The position numbers and the translations under genes were made by a program. A stretch of DNA of 6,349 nucleotides from Bryobacterales bacterium. Its GTDB lineage: Bacteria > Acidobacteriota > Terriglobia > Bryobacterales > Bryobacteraceae. This document shows positions 1 to 5,446 of this stretch, piece after piece; position 1 is the first letter of the stretch, and the number at the start of each line of letters is the position of its first letter. The stretch is from contig PLRZ01000222.1 in NCBI GenBank assembly GCA_003164075.1, positions 1-6,349 of the forward strand, read 5' to 3'. The notes beneath the pieces were generated by a model that worked only from the letters and a program-made list of their open reading frames with translations, searched no databases and was not told the DNA's origin.

Positions 1-182
1 CGAGCCGGAGTTTCATGACAGAAACTAGCTAGGGCGCGCATACCGTATTCGAGATCCATCTGCATCGGTCTGGATAACGAAATGTCGAAGGCCGGGGCTG
101 ACCGGAGACCGACGAGGTGATTGCGAAGTATATTGCCGAGCAGAATGTGGATCGGGATGAGGATTTCCGAGTAGATGGTTGA
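1..182 (+). pseudogene. IS200/IS605-type Y1 transposase (TnpA) remnant, C-terminal part
   Basis: The last 27 codons before the TGA at 180-182 read PETDEVIAKYIAEQ followed by NVDRDEDFRVDG. IS200/IS605 TnpA proteins end in a helix carrying the catalytic tyrosine with a glutamine four residues later that helps bind the metal ion. Here Tyr is codon 129-131 and Gln codon 141-143, spaced exactly Y-x-x-x-Q. The gene is broken: the same frame has a TGA at 99-101 and a TAA at 75-77, and the preceding segment (SVWITK, about 65-82, resembling the W-T/S stretch before the final TnpA strand) is in another frame. That suggests at least one frameshift and one nonsense change. The catalytic HUH motif would lie left of the window, so the left limit is only the window edge. 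What is seen is the motif and the stops; the family call rests on a short stretch and could be a REP-associated tyrosine transposase instead. A hairpin array follows at once, as expected of such an element's right end. Confidence 0.6.
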
Positions 183-197
183 GTCCATCTACTTTTT
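170..197 (+). terminator. Intrinsic terminator-like hairpin at end of TnpA remnant
   Basis: AGTAGATGG (170-178) pairs perfectly with CCATCTACT (185-193) across a 6-base loop, and TTTTT (193-197) follows. A 9-bp stem plus a T run fits a Rho-independent terminator for the transposase, although the stem is only moderately GC-rich. It contains the stop codon of the remnant. Its outer bases are GTAG and CTAC, the tetranucleotides also found around the large hairpin at 268-292. It may therefore be a transposon-end hairpin as well as, or instead of, a terminator. Confidence 0.5.
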
Positions 198-201
198 GAA
201 G

Positions 202-259
202 CCCGCTTGGTGCGGGAATCATCTTGCCGGCCTCCGGCCGGAAATAGGGCTTACAGCCC
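202..259 (+). repeat. Three small consecutive hairpins
   Basis: Three perfect inverted repeats follow each other. CCCGC at 202-206 pairs with GCGGG at 212-216 (loop of 5). CCGGCC at 227-232 pairs with GGCCGG at 236-241 (loop TCC). GGGCT at 247-251 pairs with AGCCC at 255-259 (loop TAC). Gaps between them are 10 and 5 bases. None has a T tract. They sit between the terminator-like hairpin and the large hairpin and are most simply read as the structured right end of the IS200/IS605-type element; a transcribed structured RNA is the alternative. Confidence 0.45.
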
Positions 260-265
260 GTTACC

Positions 266-301
266 GTAGCCACCGCCTTCCAGGCGGTGGCTTTCACTCT
301 A
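266..301 (+). mobile_element. Probable IS200/IS605 right-end (or REP-like) hairpin
   Basis: AGCCACCGCCT (268-278) pairs perfectly with AGGCGGTGGCT (282-292) over a TCC loop, the strongest hairpin in the window. IS200/IS605 elements carry such subterminal hairpins, which TnpA recognises as single-stranded DNA, just 5' of the right cleavage site; TTTCA follows the stem here. A GTAG tetranucleotide overlaps the 5' foot of the stem (266-269) and CTAC lies at 298-301. GTAG at the 5' foot is also a hallmark of REP sequences mobilised by TnpA-REP proteins, so both readings stay open. The exact element boundary cannot be set from one copy. Confidence 0.5.
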
Positions 302-709
302 CTGATTCGCCAAGTCTTACGTGTCATTTCCAGGGATAGATCCTGGTAAGTCCCCTTCACGTCAAGTTGGCGGGAAACGCCTATCGCGTACTTGTGGATC
401 CACACCGCTGCTCGTGAGCGGCTTCCGATAACACCAGTTAACGGGCCTTCCGCGGATCGCGTGCCCCATCGCCACCGGGGCGAGGCAGAGCTGGCCTCCT
501 TCCTCAGGCTGCCGGAGTCGCTCGGAATTGAAGAATGAGATAACCGGCTCTCATTGGAGCAGTTGGAGGTATAGTCGTTGGCGGGCCAGGAGGCCAAAAC
601 GGAAATCCTGGCCCAAACCGCTCGGGCCTGGCTGGTTGGCGGAGCATCGCCCGGGTGTGGAAGGAGATTATGCGAATCAAGACACGTTGGATCCAGGCCT
701 TGATCGTGA
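293..709. other. Gene-free stretch with palindromes and a decayed reading frame
   Basis: No intact gene is supported. On the + strand, the frame of the downstream LacI fragment is open from 350 to 535 but then hits TGA 536-538, TAG 572-574 and TGA 707-709. Between roughly 470 and 650 it reads like protein (for example ELASFLRLPESLGIEE, then LSLEQLEV, then QEAKTEILAQTARAWLVGG). This suggests an old gene ruined by point mutations. I do not recognise the product, and it does not resemble the N-terminal half of a LacI regulator. Small palindromes are scattered in it: CCAGG/CCTGG arms at 330-346, the 12-bp palindrome TGTGGATCCACA at 393-404, and CCGCT/AGCGG arms at 405-421. The long minus-strand open frame across this area has no domain I can recognise and also covers the LacI fragment, so I treat it as a shadow. 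Confidence 0.35.
583..614. repeat. 9-bp inverted repeat with 14-base loop
   Basis: GGGCCAGGA (583-591) pairs perfectly with TCCTGGCCC (606-614). No T tract follows and no intact gene borders it, so a terminator role is not supported. It lies in the decayed stretch about 100 bases before the LacI fragment. Confidence 0.4.
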
Positions 710-1246
710 CTGGGGCCTCGTCGTTGGAGTGGGCGTTCTCCAGGCCCAGGACAATATGCGGCCCGCCAGCTAGTCGCTCTGCGGAAGGCCGGCATCCCGC
801 TGGACGAGAGCCTGATCTGGCGCGGAAATCCGCGGACTGGCGATGTAGCCGGCATCTGCCGCCAAGGTCTCGCCGGGCTGGACATGCCGCCGCAGGCAAT
901 TTTCTGCACCAACGGCCCCACGGCCCTGGGCGTTCTTCGCGCCTTGCGCGATCGGGGCATGGCGATCCCACGGGACATTGCCTTCGCCACGTTCGACGAG
1001 TTGACGGTGGACGATCTGTTCTCGCCTTCGATCACTACGGTGGTGCAGCCGGCTTATGACATCGGGTTCAAGGCCGCGCAGATTCTTCCGGACCGGATCG
1101 AGGGCACGGCGGAGGCTCGAGCCCCGATCGCGGTGCGGCTGCCGGCGACTCTTAAGGTCCGTGAATCTTCGAAGGTGAATCGCGAGGAAACATATGAACT
1201 TCAGAACACTTTTCGCACTTACAGCCGTCCTGAGCGTCGCCTCTAA
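710..1246 (+). pseudogene. LacI-family regulator, ligand-binding C-terminal half only
   Basis: From about 750 the frame matches the C-terminal sugar-binding lobe of LacI/GalR regulators: QYAARQLVALRKAGIPLDES, then PQAIFCTNGPTALGVLRALR, DIAFATFDELTVDDLFSP, SITTVVQPAYDIG and KAAQILPDRIEG, and finally LKVRESS near 1160. These correspond to the family's R..GF..AL..AGI, AIF..ND..A.G, PEDIA..GFD, LTTV.QP and LL.RI segments. In intact members (about 340 residues) this region follows a helix-turn-helix and an N-terminal lobe. Neither is seen in any frame upstream, and a TGA closes the frame at 707-709. The first convincing ATG (884) lies inside the domain, so it is not a genuine start. The frame continues about 20 codons past the usual family end and overlaps the next gene by 53 bases. 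Most likely it is the 3' remnant of a regulator of the downstream DUF1080 genes, unable to bind DNA if translated at all. Confidence 0.75.
1184..1189 (+). promoter_or_regulatory. Ribosome binding site of the first DUF1080 gene
   Basis: GAGGAA ends four bases before the ATG at 1194 (six bases from the end of its GAGG core). It is a good Shine-Dalgarno match and fixes this start. It lies inside the LacI reading frame, so in the ancestral arrangement the two genes were probably co-transcribed. Confidence 0.7.
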
Positions 1247-2591
1247 CGCGCTGTCCCAGGGCCGCGGCGGCGGAATCCCCAATGTGACTCCGGAGCAGAC
1301 CGCCGCACTTACGCAAATGAACGTCAACTTGACAGCGGTGACGCAGGCGCTGACGGCCGCGCGCGGCGAGTTAGTCGCAACGGCTCTTGCGCAGCCGCGG
1401 AACGATGCGGCGATCCGGGCGAAGGCGCAGGCCATAGGCGACGCGGAGGCGGCTGTTGCCATTGCGCGCGCGGACGCGTTCGCGAGAATTCAAGCTTCGT
1501 CCAACAAGCTTGCGCCGGATCAGGTTGCCGCGCTGGCGGGCGATGCAGCCCGAGGCGGACGGGGCGGCGGCGGGCGTGGCGCGGTAGGCGTCCCGGACCT
1601 CTCACCCGGACAGGGCAGTGCTCTGGTCAGCCTGAATTCACGGTTGGCGTCGTTCACCCAGACGGTCAATACGGCGCGCGCGGAGGTAACATCGGCGTCT
1701 TATAAGTTGCCCCGAAACGATACGGACATCAAGGCGAAGGCCGATGCCGTTGCCGGCGCCGAGGCGGCCCTTGCAGGTGCGCGCGCCGGCTGGTTTGCGA
1801 CTCTGCAGGCGTCACCGAATCAGTTGGCGCCGAATCAGGTTGCGGCTCTGATCGCACGGGGCGGCGCTTTGCCCACCGGATTCACGGAGCCCGACCCCAT
1901 GGATTTCAACGACCACTTCGGATACGTTTCGCTGTTCGATGGAGTCAGTCTGAAGGGATGGGACGGCAATCCGAAGTTCTGGCGGGCGGAGGGCGGCGCC
2001 ATTGTCGGTGAGTCGACGCCGGAAAATCCGAGCGGCAACACCTACATTGTGTATCGCGATGTGGAGGCCCACGATTTCACGCTGAAGTTTGAAATGAAGA
2101 TCGAGGGCAACGGAGGCAGCGGTCTTCAGTACCGCAGCAAGACCGGGATTCCGTGGAGCCGCCCCATCGCGGCCAACGTCATCGCCAATACCGGTCCGGT
2201 GAACTTGAATTGGATGATGACCGGGCCGCAAGCGGATTTCTGGCCGGCGCAAGTCTACACGGGCCAGTTCTATTCGGAAAATACGCCGATGGGAATCATG
2301 GCCTGGCGCGGACAGGCGGTGGAAGGCGCCGGTCTTGGTTCGAAGCGGCTGATGGGCAACCTTGGCGACCGCGCCGAGTTGGGCAAACTGGTCAAGATGA
2401 ACGACTGGAATCAATACACCGTCATCGCGCGAGGCGGAACGTTGATTCACATTGTGAACGGCCAAGTGATGGCGATTATGGTCGACGACGATCCGGCGTC
2501 TTCGAACAATCAGTCCGGATTGTTTGGCATCGAGATTGAGGCGATAACTAGGGTGTCGGTCCGCAATATGTGGCTGAAGAAGCTGAACTGA
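1194..2591 (+). CDS. Secreted DUF1080 (3-keto-disaccharide hydrolase) protein with duplicated N-terminal helical modules
   Basis: The protein has 465 residues and begins with a signal peptide (MNFRTLFALTAVLSVASNA, cleavage probably near residue 21), so it acts outside the cytoplasm. Residues 30-115 and 135-220 are two gap-free copies of one Ala-rich, probably helical module, joined by a Gly/Arg linker. Each opens with a P-x-Q motif (VTPEQ, LSPGQ), has a shared PRND in the middle, and closes with LAP-D/N-QVAAL. From about 236 a DUF1080 domain (PF06439) follows: YVSLFDGVSLKGWDGNPKFW, then GGAIVGES, FEMKIEGNGGSGLQYRS, DWNQYTVIARGG, IHIVNGQVMA and finally VSVRNMWLKKLN. This is the classic concanavalin-like layout with the FDG..L.GW opening and the R(N)-x-x-L-K-x-L ending. 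The family includes hydrolases of 3-keto-glycosides, but the substrate here is unknown. The helical modules recall LTxxQ-type periplasmic helical proteins in style only. A second DUF1080 gene follows 90 bases downstream. Confidence 0.88.
   Translation: MNFRTLFALTAVLSVASNALSQGRGGGIPNVTPEQTAALTQMNVNLTAVTQALTAARGELVATALAQPRNDAAIRAKAQAIGDAEAAVAIARADAFARIQASSNKLAPDQVAALAGDAARGGRGGGGRGAVGVPDLSPGQGSALVSLNSRLASFTQTVNTARAEVTSASYKLPRNDTDIKAKADAVAGAEAALAGARAGWFATLQASPNQLAPNQVAALIARGGALPTGFTEPDPMDFNDHFGYVSLFDGVSLKGWDGNPKFWRAEGGAIVGESTPENPSGNTYIVYRDVEAHDFTLKFEMKIEGNGGSGLQYRSKTGIPWSRPIAANVIANTGPVNLNWMMTGPQADFWPAQVYTGQFYSENTPMGIMAWRGQAVEGAGLGSKRLMGNLGDRAELGKLVKMNDWNQYTVIARGGTLIHIVNGQVMAIMVDDDPASSNNQSGLFGIEIEAITRVSVRNMWLKKLN
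1281..1538 (+). repeat. Module copy 1 of the DUF1080 protein (residues 30-115)
   Basis: This stretch encodes the first copy of the 86-residue module. Aligned by eye without gaps to copy 2 at an offset of 105 residues, it is identical at about half the positions. Conservation is strongest at the ends and at the PRND, AEAA and QAS-x-N segments. The DNA has diverged clearly, so the duplication is not recent. Confidence 0.75.
1596..1853 (+). repeat. Module copy 2 of the DUF1080 protein (residues 135-220)
   Basis: This is the second copy of the module, beginning DLSPGQGSALVSLN and ending SPNQLAPNQVAALI. A Gly/Arg-rich linker (residues about 116-134) separates it from copy 1, and a short PTGFTEPDP linker joins it to the DUF1080 domain. 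Confidence 0.75.
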
Positions 2592-2600
2592 ACTCCGGCG

Positions 2601-2624
2601 CCATACGGCCGGCCGGTTGTATGG
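2601..2624 (+). repeat. Hairpin between the two DUF1080 genes
   Basis: CCATACGGCC (2601-2610) pairs with GGTTGTATGG (2615-2624): ten pairs including two G-T, loop GGCC. It starts nine bases after the stop of the first DUF1080 gene. There is no T tract, so it may be an mRNA-stabilising or partial-termination structure that lets the two genes be expressed at different levels. Confidence 0.45.
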
Positions 2625-2652
2625 GATATGCAGGCCTGAAACTGTTCGTATT

Positions 2653-2677
2653 GGAGGTACAATTTAACTGCGAAGAA
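2653..2677 (+). promoter_or_regulatory. Possible -10 box and weak ribosome binding site of second DUF1080 gene
   Basis: TACAAT at 2658-2663 matches a sigma-70 type -10 box, but no good -35 is seen at the proper distance. The GGAGG at 2653-2657 is a perfect Shine-Dalgarno core but lies 24 bases before the ATG, too far for it. The nearer GAAGAA (2672-2677), four bases from the ATG, is the likelier ribosome binding site. The same TACAAT string occurs before the gamma-glutamyltranspeptidase gene. Confidence 0.3.
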
Positions 2678-2681
2678 CCCA

Positions 2682-3335
2682 ATGCGACTCCTACCTATCG
2701 TAATATTGTCCGCGGGCATGGTTTGCAGTGCCCAGACCCCCAGCGCGCTTGAGTCCGACCCAACGGGCTGGAAGGATATCATGCCGGCGCCCTCGTTTGC
2801 AGGGTGGACCAGGCTGACTTTCATGAGCACCGCCGCTCTGGACCCGATGTCACAGTGGTCGGTAGACACAGCCAACCGCGTGCTGCTGTGCGAGGGCAAT
2901 CGCGGCCACGAGTGGCTGCGTTATGACAAGGAACTGTCGAACGCCATTTTTCACGTGGAGTTCCGCTTCACGAAGATCGACGGCGGTAAGGGATACAACA
3001 GCGGCGTGATGTTGCGCAACAACGCGGACGGCACGGTATATTTCCAAGCCCAGGCAGGGGAAGAAGGCACGGGCTGGCTTTTCGGCAGCACCATGGTTGA
3101 CGGCAAGGCGCAACGGTTCAACATGCGGTCCGTCATGAAAGAGAATCGAGTGAAACCGGCGGGCGAGTGGAACGTTTACGAAATGCGCGCCGAAGGCCCC
3201 AAAATGACTGTCTGGGTGAATGGCGGGATCACGTCGGAGAAGGCGGACCTCGACGTTCTGAAAGGCTTTGCGGGCCTGGAAGCCGAAGGATACCGCGTCG
3301 AGTTCCGGAATATCATGCTCAAAGAGCTGAAATAG
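2682..3335 (+). CDS. Secreted single-domain DUF1080 (3-keto-disaccharide hydrolase) protein
   Basis: The protein has 217 residues, the normal length for a signal peptide plus one DUF1080 domain. The N-terminus MRLLPIVILSAGMVCSAQ is a signal peptide with a plausible cleavage after CSA (residue 17). Cys15 lacks a proper lipobox (G-M-V before it), so a lipoprotein is unlikely. Domain signatures are FAGWTRL (about 39-45), QWSVDTANRVLLCEG (58-72), FHVEFRFTKIDG (90-101), YNSGVMLRN (105-113), GEWNVYEMRAEG (161-172), MTVWVNG (175-181) and the typical end FRNIMLKELK. Compared with its upstream neighbour it lacks the helical modules and differs in sequence, so the two are not recent copies. Known members hydrolyse 3-keto-glycosides made by periplasmic oxidoreductases. 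No such oxidoreductase is in the window, so the pathway link is inference. Confidence 0.87.
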   Translation: MRLLPIVILSAGMVCSAQTPSALESDPTGWKDIMPAPSFAGWTRLTFMSTAALDPMSQWSVDTANRVLLCEGNRGHEWLRYDKELSNAIFHVEFRFTKIDGGKGYNSGVMLRNNADGTVYFQAQAGEEGTGWLFGSTMVDGKAQRFNMRSVMKENRVKPAGEWNVYEMRAEGPKMTVWVNGGITSEKADLDVLKGFAGLEAEGYRVEFRNIMLKELK

Positions 3336-3595
3336 CGACTGCGCAAAGGCGCCGGCCACATAGCAATCGCAGAAGAATAACTGTGCACCAGGTGTGGTGG
3401 CGCGGACTCTTAGTGCCGCCCCGGGACTTCGAACTCCTGATGTGGACCGGGAATTTCGGGTGGCCCGGGAAAATGACTTGAGCCCAACGGACGACGGGCC
3501 TAACGCTTCCTTACGGGGTGGCCTCTGGGCCCGGCTCCGAACGCGCATCGGAGGGGGGACAAGCGCGGATACCACCGAGAACGTGCGCCGCAAAA
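3336..3595. other. Intergenic region before the gamma-glutamyltranspeptidase gene
   Basis: I find no gene with domain support in either direction; frames crossing it are continuations of shadows of the flanking genes. It contains a CTCCGA/TCGGAG hairpin at 3535-3553 (loop of 7, no T tract). The stretch from about 3496 to 3540 (GGCCTAACGCTTCCTTACGG and onwards) has the look of a degenerate dispersed intergenic repeat of GC-rich genomes, which one copy cannot prove. No convincing terminator follows the DUF1080 gene. Confidence 0.4.
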
Positions 3596-3617
3596 GATCC
3601 CCTACAATAGGGGCATC
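3596..3617 (+). promoter_or_regulatory. Hairpin covering the ribosome binding site, overlapping a TACAAT box
   Basis: CCCCT (3599-3603) pairs with AGGGG (3609-3613) over the loop ACAAT. The stem is extended by GAT (3596-3598) with ATC (3615-3617) past one bulged C. AGGGG is the only Shine-Dalgarno candidate for the ATG at 3620 (spacer of six), so folding would hide it. TACAAT at 3603-3608 also looks like a -10 box. If it is one, transcription would start near 3615 and the mRNA would be nearly leaderless and lack the hairpin, so both roles cannot apply to the same transcript. No clear -35 is seen. Confidence 0.4.
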
Positions 3618-3619
3618 CT

Positions 3620-5446
3620 ATGAAACGCAGACTGGCGCTGTTACTGGCATTGGCGATGGCCACCGGATGGGGACAAGTGCGGCGGCCGTTTCCGTCGCGG
3701 TTTGCCTCCCGCGGGCTGCGCGGCGCGGTGGCCGGAGGCTCCGAGGGCGCCACCGAAGCGGGCATGCGCATGTTCCTGGCCGGCGGCAACGCGGTGGACG
3801 CGGGGATCGCTACCATGCTGGCGGCGGCAGTGGTCGAATTCTCCCATTTCGGATTCGGCGGCGAGGCCCCCATCCTGGTCCGCACCAAAGAGGGCAAAGT
3901 CTTCGCCATCGCCGGCGTCGGCACCATGCCCCAGTTGGGGACGGCCGATTTCTATCGCAAGCACACGCTCACGCCTCTCGAGATCGACGATCCGCCGGGG
4001 CCCAATGGACTGAAGGACTGGGTACCGGTGGTCGGCATCCTTTCCACCCTGGTGCCCGGAATGGTGGACGCGGCCATCGTGGCGGAGCGCGAGTTCGGCA
4101 CGAAATCATTCGCCGAGGTGCTCCAACCGGCCATCGAACTGGCCGACGGTTTCCCGCTGGACGAGTTTCGCGCCCTCTCCATCGAGAATACCGGGAAGTA
4201 TCTCTCCGCCTGGCCCAGCACGCGCCACGTCTTCCTGCCTAACGACGCGGCCCCCCGAGCCGGCAGTATCTTTCGCGAGCCCGACCTGGCCCGCACGCTA
4301 CGCAACATGGCGGACGTGGAAAAGAAAGCTCTGGCCGCGGGAGCCACTCGCGCCAAAGCCATGCAAGCGGTGCGCGATTATTTCTACCGCGGCGATATCG
4401 CCCGCCGCATCGGCGAATTCTCCAAACAGAACGGCGGACTGCTGCGCTACGAAGACATGGCCGCCTTCCACGTGGAACCGGAAGAAGCAGTCTCCACCAC
4501 GTTCCACGGCTACACCGTCTACAAGCCGGGTTTCTGGAGCCAGGGCCCTTCCATGATCGAAGCCCTCAACATTCTGGAGGGCTTCCCCATCGGCGAAATG
4601 GCGCTGAATTCCGCGAACTATATCCACACTATGGCGGAATCGATGAAGCTGGCATACGCCGACCGCGACACTTACTATGGAGACCCGAATTTCAACCGCA
4701 TTCCGGCCGACACGCTGCTCTCCAAGGCCTACGGAGCCGAGCGGCGCAAGCTGATTACCGACCAGGCGTCGCTGGAATTCCGGCCGGGAAAGATCGGCGA
4801 CAATCCGCCGCGGCACCCATCGCTGGCGCAGATCGAGCAACACAAACTGGACCCGGCGGTGCTCGCCAAAGACACCACTTGCGTGGACGCCATCGACCGC
4901 GACGGCGTGGCCATTTCGATTACGCCTTCGGGGGCGTGGATGCCGCCGGTGATCGCCGGCGACACGGGCATTCCGCTCACCCAGCGGGCGCAGAGCTTTC
5001 TGCTGATTCCCGGCCATCCGAACGAACTCGCGCCCGGCAAACGGCCGCGGGTCACGCTGAGCCCGACCATCGTGGTGGGGCCGGGCAAGAATCTGCTGAC
5101 GCTCTCCACGCCGGGCGGCGATCAACAGGACCAGGCGTTGCTGCAGGTGCTGTTCGCTTCCGTGGAGTACGGGATGGACGCACAGAACGCCGTGGAGAAT
5201 CCGCGGTTCCAGTCGGAGCACTATGTGTCGAGCTTCGATAATCACGAGATGAAGCCCGGTGTGTTGGGGCTGGATGAGCGCACGCCGGCGGCGGTGTTCC
5301 AGGAACTGCAGCGGCGCGGGCACAAGGTGGAAGTGAAATCGCGGTACGACAGCGGATCGGCTCCGGTGATGATCCGCATGTATCCCAGCGGCGTAATCGA
5401 GGCCGGCGCCGACCCGTTCTACTTCCGGTTCTCGCAGGCGTGGTAG
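3620..5446 (+). CDS. Gamma-glutamyltranspeptidase-family Ntn-hydrolase (YwrD-like)
   Basis: The protein has 608 residues, the family's usual size. MKRRLALLLALAMATGWGQ is a signal peptide, so the enzyme is exported. Family landmarks are GGNAVDAGIATMLAAAVVE, HFGFGGEAPILV (residues 76-87), GDTGIPLTQRAQ, PNELAPGKRP (467-476), TLSPT (479-483) and the oxyanion-hole loop STPGGDQQDQ (496-505). These enzymes cut themselves before a threonine that becomes the catalytic nucleophile. Here that is Thr419 in KDTTCVDAIDRDG, giving a large chain of about 400 residues after signal removal and a 190-residue small chain, both normal. They hydrolyse or transfer the gamma-glutamyl group of glutathione-like peptides. 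Two departures: TTC replaces the common TTH, and the segment where canonical enzymes carry a substrate-carboxylate-binding arginine reads AGVGTMPQL with no arginine. The GGD-Q-Q loop and this segment favour the YwrD-like branch, whose substrate is less certain than glutathione. The DUF72 gene downstream overlaps its stop. Confidence 0.9.
   Translation: MKRRLALLLALAMATGWGQVRRPFPSRFASRGLRGAVAGGSEGATEAGMRMFLAGGNAVDAGIATMLAAAVVEFSHFGFGGEAPILVRTKEGKVFAIAGVGTMPQLGTADFYRKHTLTPLEIDDPPGPNGLKDWVPVVGILSTLVPGMVDAAIVAEREFGTKSFAEVLQPAIELADGFPLDEFRALSIENTGKYLSAWPSTRHVFLPNDAAPRAGSIFREPDLARTLRNMADVEKKALAAGATRAKAMQAVRDYFYRGDIARRIGEFSKQNGGLLRYEDMAAFHVEPEEAVSTTFHGYTVYKPGFWSQGPSMIEALNILEGFPIGEMALNSANYIHTMAESMKLAYADRDTYYGDPNFNRIPADTLLSKAYGAERRKLITDQASLEFRPGKIGDNPPRHPSLAQIEQHKLDPAVLAKDTTCVDAIDRDGVAISITPSGAWMPPVIAGDTGIPLTQRAQSFLLIPGHPNELAPGKRPRVTLSPTIVVGPGKNLLTLSTPGGDQQDQALLQVLFASVEYGMDAQNAVENPRFQSEHYVSSFDNHEMKPGVLGLDERTPAAVFQELQRRGHKVEVKSRYDSGSAPVMIRMYPSGVIEAGADPFYFRFSQAW

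Noticed and set aside
170..292. CRISPR array
   Set aside because: The hairpins differ in sequence and length and their spacing is irregular; there is no repeated direct unit.
25..1035. Long minus-strand open frame of 336 codons
   Set aside because: It covers the TnpA remnant, the hairpin array and the LacI fragment, has no recognisable domain, and is rich in Arg, Ser and Pro as antisense frames of GC-rich DNA are.
884..1246. ATG at 884 as start of a small independent protein
   Set aside because: It falls inside the conserved LacI ligand-binding domain, whose homology continues upstream in the same frame to about 750, and no ribosome binding site precedes it.
3405..3450. GGACTTCGAACTCC resembling a tRNA T-arm on either strand
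   Set aside because: The flanking bases do not form a 5-bp T stem, and no acceptor, D or anticodon arm can be built around it.
4298..5323. 341-codon minus-strand open frame
   Set aside because: It lies wholly antisense to the well-supported GGT gene and has no family signature.
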